Made by a program: the position numbers and the translations under genes. From Tachypleus tridentatus (taxonomy: Eukaryota > Arthropoda > Merostomata > Xiphosura > Limulidae), in the NCBI RefSeq assembly GCF_004210375.1, contig NC_134834.1, forward strand, positions 142,447,009-142,511,008: a stretch of 64,000 nucleotides of DNA, in the 5' to 3' direction. Positions 22,710 through 34,834 of the stretch are shown here, piece after piece (the first letter of the stretch is position 1; every line of letters starts with the position of its first letter). The notes below the pieces were generated by a model that searched no databases, was not told the DNA's origin, and saw nothing but the letters and a program-made list of their open reading frames with translations.

Positions 22710-24540
22710 AGTTCTGATAACAACCTAAAGATATCAAATACAAGTGATCATGATCAAAAGACCAAAGAATAAAAAAAATGGCGTTAACTAGAAGAAGCAG
22801 CTAAGACGCTATTTTAAAGTAGTCACTTGTATACTTCTGCAGAAGAGTGAAGTCGAAAGATGGGCTTGAATTTTAATAGTCTTATTAAGGATTTCTCTTA
22901 TTATTGGTAATCTGTTTGGAGTACCAGGTGTAACTCCATTACCACTTGTTTGTAAAACCCTAAAACATATTTTATGAACCAGGTTCTCTATGGATAATGT
23001 ACTACAGGAGTCAAAAATATTAAAAAAAGTTACATTATATAAGAGACTCGACGGTGTGTATAACCAAAACATGTGACTCAAAACATCTTAATGAAGATGT
23101 GTAATTTACAACAAACGTTCCTTAACAAATAACACAGGAAAAATGGATTTAAGAGAAATGAAAATAGAAATGAAGGTAAATTTATTTATAATTGTACAGA
23201 AAGTTAAGAACGTTATACTGAAACGACTTTGAATTTAGGAAATCAGAAACTCCTTTGTTAACATCAATATATGTATAGTACAAAATGTATTAAAACTACA
23301 TTTTGACAATGTCTATTACTAAATAATGCAGTACTACTGAAAAATGATCGTTTTTTGGAAAGGTATGAACGGACCTCTCCGACATAAAATATTATATTCA
23401 TAAACTCAGATTATAATGCTGTGTTCAAATCAGTTGGAATTTCCAGAACGAAGATAGAAGATATTCATTTTCTTAATGACATTGGAAAACAAAGGAATAT
23501 GGAAAAACTTGGGGTATGAGGACTATTCTTAAACAGTCTATTTCCAGTTGTGGTAACCAAAGTGCTCTATTTTATAATAGGCTGGAATAGAATCTATGAA
23601 CACAAAGGCCTGAAGCAAGTGAGTAGAAGAAAGATATTTAGAAATAATATTTTATAAATTATTCAATACGAATTTAAATACTGAAAGAAGCCTATGAGAA
23701 AGAAAATTAGCACTGGAAAGAAATTAGAAAAGTACATACAAAGTATAGGGTTATCTGAGAGTGAATTAGTGCAGAACATTTAGCAACCTACTTATGAATT
23801 ACTACAGGATTATAGAAATTAATTGACCATGAATTATTTTTTACAAAGTGCAAAATCACGTGTTATGATTTTGAAACTTTTGAAATCATCCTGTATACAA
23901 ATTCGTTGGAAATGATCACAACTCTTTCTTCCTCCTTGTCAATATTTTGCTCTCAGAAATCTGCAGTCCAATATAAACACCATAGAGAATCTTTCGTATG
24001 TAGATTGCCATGTATGTAAAATTGCGTTTTCGACTAATATCAGGAGACGCAGCTTTGAAGTGCAGAAATATGTATTGAGACCAGGGTTGATTTGATCAAG
24101 CTACTGATAAAAATACTTGAAAAACTGTTAGATATGTCTATCTTGTTTGTAGCTTTTTCATTATGTATTTTTATTATATTGTCAAAGTAGCGATAAAACT
24201 GTGTAATTTATTCTATAAGAAATCTATGTCAGAATCCTTAATATTTACGTAAGTTGCTCGAGTTGTTGATTTGTATGGTCACAGCTATATGCATATCTTT
24301 GTATTTAAACAAACAGTATTTGTGACGTTTAATTGTCTCTCATACCTAACATGTCCATTACTGGCCTTTAGTAAAAACAGCTATATAAAAGAAAGTTTTG
24401 AGGAATCTAACGAGGAGATATAAGGTATTATATTACTTCCTGCATATAAGGTATTATATTACTTCCTGTGTTATGAGTTCTTGTTATTCTGTTAAGCTCT
24501 AAAAAAAAACTTTATACTCACGAAAAATAAAAACGTTAAG
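22710..24540. other. AT-rich intergenic DNA
   Basis: No gene recognised. A minus-strand open frame at 22809-23081 has no family features. A 26-bp unit (ATATAAGGTATTATATTACT...) is duplicated in tandem at 24419-24469. Confidence 0.4.
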
Positions 24541-24544
24541 ATAT

Positions 24545-24840
24545 ACGACAAAATACAGGGCCTGGCATGGCCTAGCGCGTTAAAGCGTGCGCTTCATAAT
24601 CTAAGGGTCGCGGGTTCGCGCCCGTGTCGTGTCAAACATGTTCGCCCTCCCAGCAGTGGGGGGCGTTATAATGTGACGGTCAATCCCACTATTCGTTGGT
24701 AAAAGAGTAGCCCAAGAGTTGGCGGTGGGTGGTGATGACTAGCTGCCTTCCCTCTAGTCTTACATTACTAAATTAGGGACGGCTAGCACAGATAGCCCTC
24801 GAGTAGCTTTGTGCGAAATTCCAAACACAACGACAAAATA
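24545..24840 (+). mobile_element. SINE family A, full length with 11-bp target duplication
   Basis: ACGACAAAATA occurs at 24545-24555 and 24830-24840. Head GGCCTGGCATGGCCTAGCGC, body GGTAAAAGAGTAGCCCAAGA, and end GTGCGAAATTCCAAACACA. Confidence 0.95.
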
Positions 24841-25299
24841 TAACTTCAACTTACGACTATTTTAAACCCATGTTCATTTTATCTTCAGCGCTATTAGTTT
24901 ATTACGTGTTATTTAAGCGAAACTGGTGTTTTCTGAAATAAAAACCGTGTTAACATAATTTAATTTTTTTTTCAAATTGTGAAAGCTATTTTTATAAAAA
25001 GAAATAGATAGTTAAGTGCAGAGGTAATAAAGATATCAAGATTAAAATATAGGTTACACAAACGCCGAGTTTTTTAGTTTAAGAGGATGACCTTCGAGAT
25101 ATTTCACTTCGCCAGAGGTTACAGCTTACAAAAAAGAAAGTGCGTAGCATTTTGAACGTTGAGCGTGAAATTTCTCAGTAAAATTATATTTTATAGAGAA
25201 ATATTACGATTCAGAAAAACATGAAACAGAATGTAATAGAATATGGAAAAAAATGAGAATCTGTAGGGAAGAAAACGTTCCTTTAAACCAAATGGTTGT

Positions 25300-27110
25300 T
25301 AGGTCTCAAGATATCCTATCCAACGTTCTCTTTTGAGAATATCTGTCGAACCACTAATAAGTCCTAGAATCGAAAAGTTCTCAACTGTATGGTTATTAAT
25401 GGTTAAATATTCGCAGTTTGGTCCAGCAGTTTCATATAGATTAGATGTTCTTGTCTTCGATCACTGTATAAACTATTGCATTTTTTTGCAAATTGTGTAC
25501 TAAATGACACCTTCAGTGGTACATGTAAAGGACGTTATTATGTCGAAAGCTGCATTTTTTCTCGTATGTGTGTATTGCTCATTATATGTGGATAGGTAAC
25601 ACAGTTGTTTCTTTTAATTGTATGAGTGTATAGAGTATCATTTTGCTTTTATGTAAAGGTACTGTGCACCAGGATTTCTCTCAGGATTTTGTCATGTCTG
25701 TAAAAATAATGGGCGGGTCCTTGAAAAGATATTTAATGTTACGCTCTTCAGGAAGTTTTGTGTAATTGTTTAGTGTAATATATTTAATCTTCCTATTGAG
25801 TGGGTAGTATTTTAGCACAAGTGGAATACAATCGGTGTGTTTTTTCGTTGTGGAGTGTTAATGTCGAGAAAGAGAAATGTTGTGTGCAATTCTAAAGAAA
25901 AGTGGAAACAAAGTGTAGAAAGTTTCTTAGTCTGATTTTGGTATGGATGTAATCCCTAGTATGTCGTCAATGTAGCGATGGTACATCATGGGTACTGATC
26001 CACTGTATTGATTAGATATGAGATTTCTAATGAATGCAACAAAGAGTTAAGCAAAGGCGAGGTCCATTACAATTACAATAGCAACTCCATAAATCTATTT
26101 GTTGTAATTGCCGTTAAAAGTAAAAACACTAAGTGTGAATACAAGTTCGGTTAAACGTAGAAGTGTATGTGTTGGAGTGTCCAGTATGGGTTTGGTATGT
26201 TTTGAATTTCGCCCAAAGCTACACGAGAACTATCTGCGCTAGCTGTTCCTAATTTAGCAGTGTAAGACAGCTAGTCATCACCACCCACCACCAACTCTTG
26301 GGCTACTCTTTTACCAACGAATGATGAGATTGACCGTAAAATTACGAGTCTAGTGCCATAGCCACCTGGCCATGTCGGGCTTGCAGTTGGGTAGTTGTTT
26401 TAAGAAATGGGTTAGAGGAACTAAACCCTCATTGTGTGGGATAGATGCGTACAATGATTTTATATCCATAATGAAAATGTAGTGTTCCTTTATAGTGAAA
26501 TGTGTGTTTTTGATTAAGGTGATTACATGAGCGGTGTCTTTTATGTGTTTTTATTAGTTCATGGTAAGTGGCAATAAAACTTCGTCAGGGTAACAGAATA
26601 CTAGTTCATAGGAGAGCTGCATGCGGACACAATGGATATCCTTCCTTGTGGATTTTTAGGAAGAAGATATAAAATGGGAATTCTAGGTTCATTTACAATG
26701 AGACTCTTGGCTGCAGAGGATAATTTGTCAGCATAAACCATTTCTCAATTTTGGATGTTATTTGGTTGTTGGAGTCAAAAATTAGATTGACTTGAAGAAG
26801 AGTGTAGAAAGCCCTGTTGTTGTTTCAAAACTTTAGTTAAATATAAATCCTTGTGCCCAACTCTGATCGCTCGACTCCTGGTTTCATGATAACATCATCT
26901 CTTTGTTGCAAAATATTTAAAACCAATTGTTTGTCGTGAGATATATATTTAGATTTAGCCTTCACGTTTAAATTTAATTCACTGATTTCATTCTCACACT
27001 TTCGAATGAAGTAATCAAGTACAATGAACTCACCAGAAGGTGGCATCCATGAGAAATATTCTGAAGAGAATTTAGAGAAAATATTCGACAAACTAATGAT
27101 TCAGCTTATG
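25300..27110 (-). pseudogene. Penelope-type reverse transcriptase with C-terminal endonuclease-like end (PLE-2)
   Basis: On the minus strand the pieces follow in the expected order, with frameshifts and stops. The N-terminal part begins near 27091 with SSEYFSWMPPSGEFIVLDYF and runs to LNILQQRDDVIMKP. Next come PILYLLPKIHKEGYPL (about 26690-26640) and MDIKSLYASIPHNEGL (about 26480-26430), which contains a catalytic Asp. After the inserted SINE comes MMYHRYIDDILGITSIPKS (about 25985-25930), the YxDD-type active site. Further down are YLFKDPPIIFTD and the C-terminal NNHTVENFSILGLISGSTD (about 25395-25330), typical of the GIY-YIG-bearing end, although the GIY-YIG core itself is eroded. The family copies RNA into DNA. 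This copy is inactive. Confidence 0.8.
26190..26381 (-). mobile_element. SINE family A with internal deletion, inserted in PLE-2
   Basis: GAATTTCGCCCAAAGCTACA at the tail side, CCAACTCTTGGGCTACTC in the middle and CACCTGGCCATGTCGGGCT at the head. A stretch between GACCGTAAAATTA and CGAGTCTAGTGCC is missing. It splits the reverse transcriptase frame of PLE-2, so it arrived later. Confidence 0.9.
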
Positions 27111-27254
27111 ATGATTTTAAACACAGTTTTATTTTGCCTTGACCTTCACGAGTTTACTACACGTTATTTAAGCGGAACCAGTGTTTTCTGAAATAAAAAA
27201 TTGTGTAAACCAAACTTCGTTTCTGTATCAAACTGTGAGCTCTATCTTTACAGA

Positions 27255-28630
27255 AGTTGATACTGTTTCAATATATTACTTAGTGTTATATCATGTGATA
27301 TAAAATAAAATATTATATTACGAAAACGTCCTATCTCATCAATGGTACAGCAGCAAGCTTATGGGATTATTATGCTTTTGACATGTTCTCTTCTTTCAGA
27401 GGACAGAAAATCCATTATGTAGCTTTGCGCTTAAGACACAAACAGAAAAATAATAATTAATGAATATCATTGTGTATTTTGTCATTAAATTATTTTACGT
27501 AGCTTTTTTACGCATTGAATTGTTTAAACAGTACAACATGTAAAAAGTAACCAATGGACAAAAGTATCGGTTTAACTTTCGAGAGTAGGCAAAACATAAA
27601 AAAACTAATACTCTGTATTCAGTTCTTGAAGAACACATTTTTGTCTGTTTATAGTATTATCACAGTGGTTTCATTTGATACACACTGTTTTATTGATATT
27701 TAAAGTTGTGTTTTTGACATATTATTCTATTGAGTCATTGGCCCGTATTTCATAATTCATTTCGAACTCGTTGCATCTGGAGGTAAGTTGAGAACTGAAC
27801 GTTAAAATCTCTAATCAGAATATTTCGTTACTTTACACACCAAAAATAATTTTAACTAGCAACAAAATATCTTAGGTTAATAACACTTATTTTATGCCTT
27901 ACAAAGTATCACTGGTTTCTAAGCGTGTTGAATTGGACACTTAAACGTAGGCCAGATGAGCAGAAAGAAACGTTTAGGTGCTATGTCTCTTTGAATTAAA
28001 AAAAACAAACTAATAGCAAACTATAACATGAAACAAACAAGTTGTAGTATATATGTTTTTGGAGAAAAATATGAGCACTCCAAATAAATTAAGTTCTCTA
28101 ATTCAGTGTAATTTGCTTACTGGAATACGTCTTGTCTCTTCATTGTCGGTTGCCAAAGATAATTCATTCGTATGTCTCTATTCCATCTCATAAAATGTCC
28201 CAAACCTGTTAGTGGGCCTTGCAAGAGCAAACTGTGTTTTTGATCAAGTAGAATGAAAAGGATACTAGAAGTATCAAGAAACGTTATGTTACCTAAACAT
28301 AAAGATGCTACTTGCCCCAACCTCCAACAGTAGAATCAGGAAAGAAATAAGTATTCAATTTAACTATCTAATAACACTATAAGCTGTACATATTTTGCTA
28401 AAACAAGAGGATCACAACTTGAGAAATTGGCCATGGGTCTGCAGATAATACAAAAGCGACACAATGTTCTACATGCATTTTAGAATCAATAATCAGTTAT
28501 CTCAGAGGATAAGTATTTAAATCTACTTTAATGATACTTAATCATGTTCTCTGAAAAAAAAATATGAGTTCAAAAACGGATCACTATAAATACAGGTCTT
28601 GTAATGTGTTCCTTAAGGGTGTGTGCACAG
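27255..28630. other. AT-rich intergenic DNA
   Basis: A minus-strand open frame at 28117-28320 (ends MKRQDVFQ) has no recognisable family. Nothing else seen. Confidence 0.4.
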
Positions 28631-28635
28631 ATGTT

Positions 28636-28850
28636 GTAAATCATTTCGCCCTTTCAGCCGTGGGGGTGTTATAATTTTACGGTTAATCTCACTATTCGTT
28701 GGTAAAAGAGTAGCCCAAGAGTTGGCGGTGGGTGGTGATGACTAGCTGTCTTCCCTCTAGTCTTACACTGCTAAATTAGGGACGGCTAGCACATATAGAC
28801 CTCGGGTAGCTTTGTGCAAAATTCAAAAACAAACAAACAGTAAATCATTT
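28636..28850 (+). mobile_element. 5'-truncated SINE family A with 11-bp target duplication
   Basis: GTAAATCATTT occurs at 28636-28646 and 28840-28850. The element starts directly at CGCCCTTTCAGCCGTGGGGG, so the tRNA-like head is absent, and it ends in ACAAACAAACA. An intact duplication with a missing head shows incomplete reverse transcription at insertion rather than later loss. Confidence 0.92.
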
Positions 28851-29278
28851 AATATGTGATGAAACACAACAAGAGTTGATATTAGCATCACATTTAATGA
28901 AATGATGTTACTTGTCGATATAATTCACTGTAAATAGTGTAACACAAGTATTTGTGGATCAGTGAGAGAGAAAGAAATTGATGATGCATATGCAATGAAT
29001 AACACCATAAACTTACTTACAAGGCTGTGCCTCACAATCGAAATGTTAAATTCGTGATGAGAGAAACTCACTTCAACTAAAAATGTATTTTCAAGATGGC
29101 TGGTATGAGTATTAGCACTTTAATTAAAAACAAACAGTACAGAACTACATTTCGACCCTCTAGGCAAGTTCCAGGTTAACAAAGAGAGTGTTTGTAACTG
29201 ACCGTTGCTGAGCTCATGTCGACGAGAGTGTAAACGGGAACGGGACTGTAGGGGGTATTGCAGTTATATGTTAGACTG

Positions 29279-29544
29279 TTACTTAGTATTTGGTTTGGTT
29301 TGTTTTAAATTTAGCTCATGAGAGATATCTTCACTAGCCGTCCCTAATTTAGCAGTGTAAGACTAGAGGGAAGGTAGCTAGTCAAAACCACTCATCGCGA
29401 ACAAATAGTGGGATTAACCGTTATAACGTCTTTACGGCTTAAAGGGCGAGCATGTTTGTTGTGACGGGGATTCAAACCCGCGACCCTCAGATTACATGTC
29501 GAGTGCCTTAACTACCTGGCCATGCTGGATCTATTACTTAGTAT
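29279..29544 (-). mobile_element. SINE family A inserted in PLE-1 with 11-bp target duplication
   Basis: TTACTTAGTAT is found at 29279-29289 and 29534-29544, with the SINE between: AGCCGTCCCTAATTTAGCAG, GGGCGAGCATGTTTGTTGTG, GGGGATTCAAACCCGCGACC and head CTGGCCATGCTGG. Removing the SINE and one duplication restores continuous PLE-1 sequence. Confidence 0.95.
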
Positions 29545-30378
29545 CGGTGTAAAAGCGTTCCTTTATATTGGTTTAATTTTGATTCTAGTTGTTGTATAAG
29601 TAGGAATTATTTGATTTTTCGTTTGTCTATATTTGTGTCCCTATTTAGTATTTTTGTGCCTTCTATGGTTATGTTGTGCTTATTTGATTTGCAGTGTTCA
29701 AAAACGTGTGACGGTGTTGCTTTTTGCGTGCTCTTTGAATATGGTTTCTATTTTTTTTGCTTGTTTCTCCAATATAGTCGTGACAATTGTCGCATTGTAT
29801 TTTATAAATAATGTCGGTGTTGTGTTTCTCCGTGTAGTTTTTAAGTAGTACAGACTTTAGTTTTGTACCTGGTTTTGAATAAATTTGGTGTTTACTGGAG
29901 CGTTGTGTTTTGTTATGTTTTTTTTCCAAATGTTGGTTATTTTTTCGTAGTTGTCGGGAATATATGGTATGCAGCGGTGTAAGATTTTGTAGTTTGTTGT
30001 ATCTTGAGATTTATTATTGGTCTAGGTGTGTGTGTGCGTATAATTTTTTTCACTGTTTTTGGAGAAAATTTGTTGATGTTAATGAAGTGTTGTTTTATTT
30101 TATTGATTTCATCGTTAATTTTATCAGGTGAACATATTTTTGTGGCTGTGTTTATTTGGTTTCTTAATATGTTGAATTTTTGTTTTGTTTCATGTGCTGA
30201 GTCCCAAGGAATGTACGTATAGTCCAGTATGAGTAATTTTTCTGTGGATTTCTGTTTTGAATTGTGTATCGGTTCTTGTGATCTTGAAGTCGATAAATGC
30301 TATTTGATTAATTTTTCCTGTACACAGGTGAACTTAATGTTGGGGTGTAAAGATCTGACGTGGTTGAGAAAACTGTGT
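29545..30378 (-). pseudogene. Penelope-type RT C-terminus plus GIY-YIG endonuclease (PLE-1)
   Basis: Readable pieces, in order, are FLNHVRSLHPNIKFTCVQEK, a frame with TQFKTEIHRKITHTGLYV, the segment EINKIKQHFININKFSPKT, and PYIPDNYEKITNIWKKNITK. Next comes the open frame at 29929-29669: KPGTKLKSVLLKNYTEKHNT, followed by DIIYKIQCDNCHDYIGETS, the GIY-YIG nuclease signature (I-Y-K...Y-I-G-E-T) with its Cys pair. The end reads FEHCKSNKHNITIEGTKIL and QQLESKLNQYKGT. Frameshifts and stops make it inactive. In intact elements this nuclease nicks the target to prime reverse transcription. Confidence 0.85.
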
Positions 30379-30399
30379 ATGGGAACAAATATACGGAAC

Positions 30400-32570
30400 A
30401 GTAACTGTACACGAGGAAAAAGTTCTTTGTCAGCTCAAGAATGAAACTGAAAGTAAACTCAGCTTGACAGGAATTCTTTTAAATCCTTTAAAAGAAAAGA
30501 TACTTTCATTTCTATTAATAAAATGTTCACGACATATGACATGATCCCTTTTTTGCTCTTTTACACAGTTTCTTCAAAACAGGAAGTATGTATAATGTGC
30601 AAAGACACATTATGATCAGTATGAATCCTTTTACCCTAGCGTGTCAGCGCCCTATTTTCCTTTTCACAAGGAAAAGAATGTATTTTGTTACAAGGTTGAT
30701 ATTTCGACCTAATCTACTGATTTCTTTCTGATATCACAATTTCTTTTACAAAGTATTGATGAGTTATTAACTAGTAACTGGTTTATTTTGATGTTCAGCC
30801 GGGACTTCAGCAACCATTGAGATAGTTCCTATTCATCAGCTTCAATACTGACGAGAAACATGAAAAATGAAAACACCACAAAATAATATCATCAACCATA
30901 CTTTACCATTCCATATCCAAAAAGATGTAGACTACATTTTAGTATAAATGCTGTTGTCTGGGGGATTCTTTAAAGAATTCTGGATAAGATAATTATGGTA
31001 GCTCAATTTTGACTAGATGGATAAAATGGTGCAGAAGTGAGTTTTAGCTGTAAAATACTGTGTCAGTTATAAGCGACGCAACTTCTACCTGGAAATTGTA
31101 AAAACATGCACTATCTCTGAGCACTAATCAAAACTTTATCACAATTTGTAATTCTGCATTTTTAGTCATGAAATGTCAGACTTTTATCTTAAAACTCAAG
31201 CCCATGAAGATTGACAAAGTCATTAGGAAATACATGTTTCAAAAAAAAAAATTAATTTAATTGTCTGTGTAAATACAATGACATACCTTTGTGATACCTT
31301 CGGAAATGAAAACGGCAGAGCGAGAGACCACCGTTCCCAAAAATGGACATCACAATGCACTGTCTGTAGCAATGATAACGAGCTCAGTGGAGACCATAGA
31401 AGTGAAAAGTGCAAAAACGCTTCTAAAACAACAGAGACATGTTTAACACCATTGGATTATGAACGATACGGACAAAAAATGACATTGCCAGCAATGTCTT
31501 GACACTGGAAAAATTCTTTGCAGGGAAGTGGTTATCTACAAGATTTGAGTGCACAGAAGTGAATTCAATGGAAGAAACAGTATCAATTGTCATATGGGTG
31601 AAGAAAATATGGATTGTGATGTCATAATATCAAAGTATTTGGATACTCAAGCGAGGAAGTAGTAGCTAGTTTAAAACAAATTGAAATATTTATTACTGTA
31701 CTCAGATTGCAATTTCATTACCATTGATACTGCACCTAAGAGACAATTTGTATTGCCTTTATGAAGCATTGAAACATCTTTAATTATGTTACAATTGAGA
31801 ATAATAAATACATGTTTTAAAGTAAATGCTCTTCTAATGCAGTATTTCAGGCACTAGCAGCTGCGTATTGCATAAGCAATAAGTTGGACAAAGATGTGAC
31901 AGTATTTGAAATTATAAGTATAACGATGCACCACGTCATCTCGTCTTGCTTATGTAAACTATAGCTTTCGCTACTGAAATAAATGTTTTCCATACATCAA
32001 GTTCACTTGGAAAGTGCTATGCGATTGTCGAAACAATTATTCGCAACATTTCTCAAACTACACTGCTACAAATAAGAAAATACATAGTTGTGCATATTGT
32101 TCAGCAAAACTATTCTGTCAGAAATATTCCTTCCTGTGTTTTTATTTAAACATCTTTGAAAACCAAAAAATTTTATACTCGCAAGACATTATTGAAATTG
32201 TATCACGCATATTCTGATAATTTGAGAAAGTTAATGAACTGTAACTATCTGTTGAAATAAACTGAGAGGAAGTTTCGGTTTTCAAGTCGAAAAAAAGATC
32301 TCAGTACAAAAGTCGAAACAAGCAGTTGCAGTGCGTTAAAGTTCTCAAACGTACCATGTCTACTATATCAAAAGTGCAATGAAACGATATTTGATAACAG
32401 TTCCATTTACTGTAATCTTTTCATATTAAACAGTTTCTTTCTTCAACCTCGATTTTATGATTAATGGGTTGTGGTCGTGATCAAAGATAAATTAAATTAT
32501 ATACCATTCATATAACATCCTAGAGTTCTCAATAGCTCAGAGATCCATCTGAAGGTTTAAAACACCAAAA
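30400..32570. other. Intergenic DNA, nothing recognised
   Basis: Several open frames of 60-75 codons (31223-31502, 32014-32217) show no family motif. No SINE or transposon end seen. Confidence 0.4.
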
Positions 32571-32573
32571 AAT

Positions 32574-32648
32574 TAGGTTTCGATAGCCGCGGTAGAGCAC
32601 AGATAACCAAATACCTAGCTTTGTGTTTAGAAACAGCCAAAAAACAAT
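32574..32648 (+). mobile_element. SINE family B fragment
   Basis: TAGGTTTCGATAGCCGCGGT, followed by AGAGCACAGATAACC and CTAGCTTTGTGTTTAGAAAC, matches the second half of family B. Confidence 0.7.
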
Positions 32649-33009
32649 GAAAAATATCCATGATGTGATCGATTAAAATTTGACTAACCATTACATAGTC
32701 AGAATGACCAGATTGTTCATGCTACTAAGCAACTGAATAAATTACATTGTTCTAATTTATTGTCATAAGTTAAATAACCTTTTATCCATCAATAATGTGT
32801 ACATATTCAGTATACGTATATATTATATGTCTATGATATCAATCCAGAATGCGGTAAGATATTAGTAAACACTGTAATTATCTTTATGAACTTAAAACCA
32901 TTATTTACAAGACCATTTCTTTGTGATTTTTACACTTAATGCTTGTTAGTAAATACTAAGTCTGTGTTTTGTTTTTATGGGGTTTAAAAATAAATGTTTT
33001 ATACAATAG

Positions 33010-33270
33010 AATGCCTGATAATTAAGGTGCTGGATTCATAGTTTGCTGATCGTGGGTTCAAATTCCTATAACCGAACATGCTCGCTATCTCACTCACAGA
33101 AACTTTTAATATTACGATTAATCCCACTATTTGTTAGTTACGTAGAAGCCCAAGAGTTGGCGGTAGCCGATTTTAAATAGCTGTCTTTCTTTTACACTAT
33201 CATTGCTAAATTAAGGAGGGTTAGTGCAGCTATTCATCAAGTATATTTGCGTGAGATTGAAAGCAAAACA
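33010..33270 (+). mobile_element. SINE family A, old variant
   Basis: GATCGTGGGTTCAAATTCC is the B-box region, followed by CCGAACATGCTCGC, then CCCAAGAGTTGGCGGTAG and a GCTAAATTAAGGAGGGTTAG block. It is considerably diverged from the younger copies. Confidence 0.75.
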
Positions 33271-33279
33271 GAGCGCTAA

Positions 33280-34270
33280 TACTGTTTAAGCTTTAGAAAC
33301 AATAATTTTGAATAAACAGCTCTTTATATTGTGTTGAAACAGCGCTGATAAATATAACTTCGTTTAGTGACTTTGAGTTGCTTTTATTGAATTATGATAA
33401 GTAGTAGATAAGTCTTGGTTGTTTGACCCGTAGTTGCGCTGAGATTTGATTACTTTGTGCTCTGTTTAAATTAAATAACTCCACAGTGTAATCCAAGTTT
33501 TACTTTCTTCTACGATCTTCCTGGCTGTGTATTATCATAAAAGTCAAAACTTTCAACATTTTGGCCTCACGCGCTGTTTAATGCTGCCAATTTGAGTCAT
33601 TTTTTTTTTACTAGTTCACTGTTACGTACTTACTACTTCTCTGTAAACATGGGAACGCTGAATTTGAGAATGATCTTTAAACCTGTAAAACCACACATGA
33701 TATCTACGGTCGTCAAGTCTTTCTTTCTGAACGTATATGATACGTCACAGTTTTGTGTTATCAGCAGAGTAGCTATGAAAACCAGTTATAAAACCGCTGT
33801 GGTTCTTGAGTTTATTACCTTGTAAGATTCCCAGAATTACGTTCCTAAAGAGAGGTGGGTACTAAAAGGGACAACAACTGTAGAGGATATGGCTGACAGA
33901 AGTCTGAACTGTAGGCGAGTGATATTTATTAAAATACTTAAAGAACAGTAACGTTTTCATTGCATGATTTATATCGTGTGACTGCACGAAGAAAATAAAG
34001 TTATTTGAAAAGGACTAAACAGGTATGTTGAATAAAATAAAGTCATAATATAGCCACGCAGTACTTTTTATCATAAAGTGTAAGGTTTAATCTATGTAAG
34101 GTATCTGAACATTTTATCCAAATTATTTACCGTGTTTTAATAATAACCTCTTATGTTTATTTTCTTTTTTTTTTCAGAATTTTCGCTCTAAATTATATAT
34201 AAAAAAAGCTATTTTATTATGATTTTCTTTAATTTTATCTGAATGACTAGAGAAAACTCAGCTAATGAAA
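33280..34270. other. AT-rich DNA, nothing recognised
   Basis: An open frame at 33592-33825 has no family features. Confidence 0.4.
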
Positions 34271-34274
34271 AGAA

Positions 34275-34445
34275 CCCAATCCCATCTCTTGGATTAACGT
34301 TGTTTGACCTGATAGTGAGATTTGGTAGTCGCTCTTAAAGCGCACTCACCACCTCAAAGTGCGGACAGTATTTTCCAGGTAACAGTCCTTAAGTCCTCAG
34401 CCCTCGTATTCGCAGCTCGAACACATTAAGCACTGGCCACTCCTA
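34275..34445 (-). mobile_element. Possible ancient SINE A-like fragment
   Basis: CCCATCTCTTGGATTAACG, then CTGATAGTGAGATTTGG, resembles the central block of family A as seen in the decayed copy at 15.9 kb. Weak. Confidence 0.4.
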
Positions 34446-34632
34446 CCCCAATATTTTATTACTTTGTCTTTCAAAAAGTTTATAAAAGGTAGACAATTCG
34501 TTTTCATTTTTTGAGATTTTTTTTTAATCTATCTCTACGATGTTTTGTTCCTAGTACATGTGGACAAAGAAAGGTATTAGGTACCTGTATTACTGTGCGA
34601 AACGGATTTGCATTTAGCTAATTGTTCTTAAT

Positions 34633-34830
34633 TCATATTTCAAGACGGCTGCTATGGGTATTAAAACTTTTATTACAAAAAACGGAGAATAGCTTTTTGC
34701 AAGTTAAGCTGAAGATGACCTAAGAAGGTCGAACCGTTGTTCTGTACTTTATTTTAATAAAAGTTCTAATACCCATACTAGCCGTCTTGAGATACGTTTT
34801 TACTTTAAGTGGGTTTCTCGTCATCACGAA
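34633..34830. repeat. Foldback of two inverted Penelope terminal repeats
   Basis: The left arm (34633-34690: CATATTTCAAGACGGCTGCT, then GGGTATTAAAACTTTTATTA) is inverted relative to the right arm (34740-34800: TTTTAATAAAAGTTCTAATA, then CCCATACTAGCCGTCTTGAG). The centre has CTGAAGATGACCTAAGAAGG. The right half is a complete family C block, plus-oriented, ending in TCTCGTCATCACGAA. Confidence 0.8.
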
Positions 34831-34834
34831 TCAC

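Larger units (their letters stand above)
24858..27250 (-). mobile_element. Penelope-like retroelement (PLE-2) with direct terminal repeats
   Basis: The decayed reverse transcriptase/endonuclease frame at 25.3-27.1 kb is flanked by two copies of one block in the same orientation, at 24858-25010 and 27115-27250. Shared parts include TTATTTAAGCG, GTGTTTTCTGAAATAAAAA and a TCAAAYTGTGA block. LTR-like direct repeats at the ends are characteristic of Penelope-like elements. A SINE sits inside at 26190-26381. Outer limits are approximate. Confidence 0.75.
29081..30378 (-). mobile_element. Penelope-like retroelement (PLE-1), 5'-truncated, interrupted by a SINE
   Basis: On the minus strand the element begins inside the thumb region of the reverse transcriptase (about 30378), runs through the endonuclease, then a 3' region, and ends with the family C terminal block at 29183-29081. 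The catalytic core of the reverse transcriptase is not present. It is interrupted by the SINE at 29290-29533. Confidence 0.8.

Noticed and set aside
22809-23081. 90-codon minus-strand open frame
   Set aside because: No motif, and no sign of a retroelement end or splice site in frame.
29611-30444. Plus-strand Phe/Leu/Val-rich open frames resembling membrane proteins
   Set aside because: They are antisense to the A-rich Penelope-like coding strand, which explains the T-rich hydrophobic codons.
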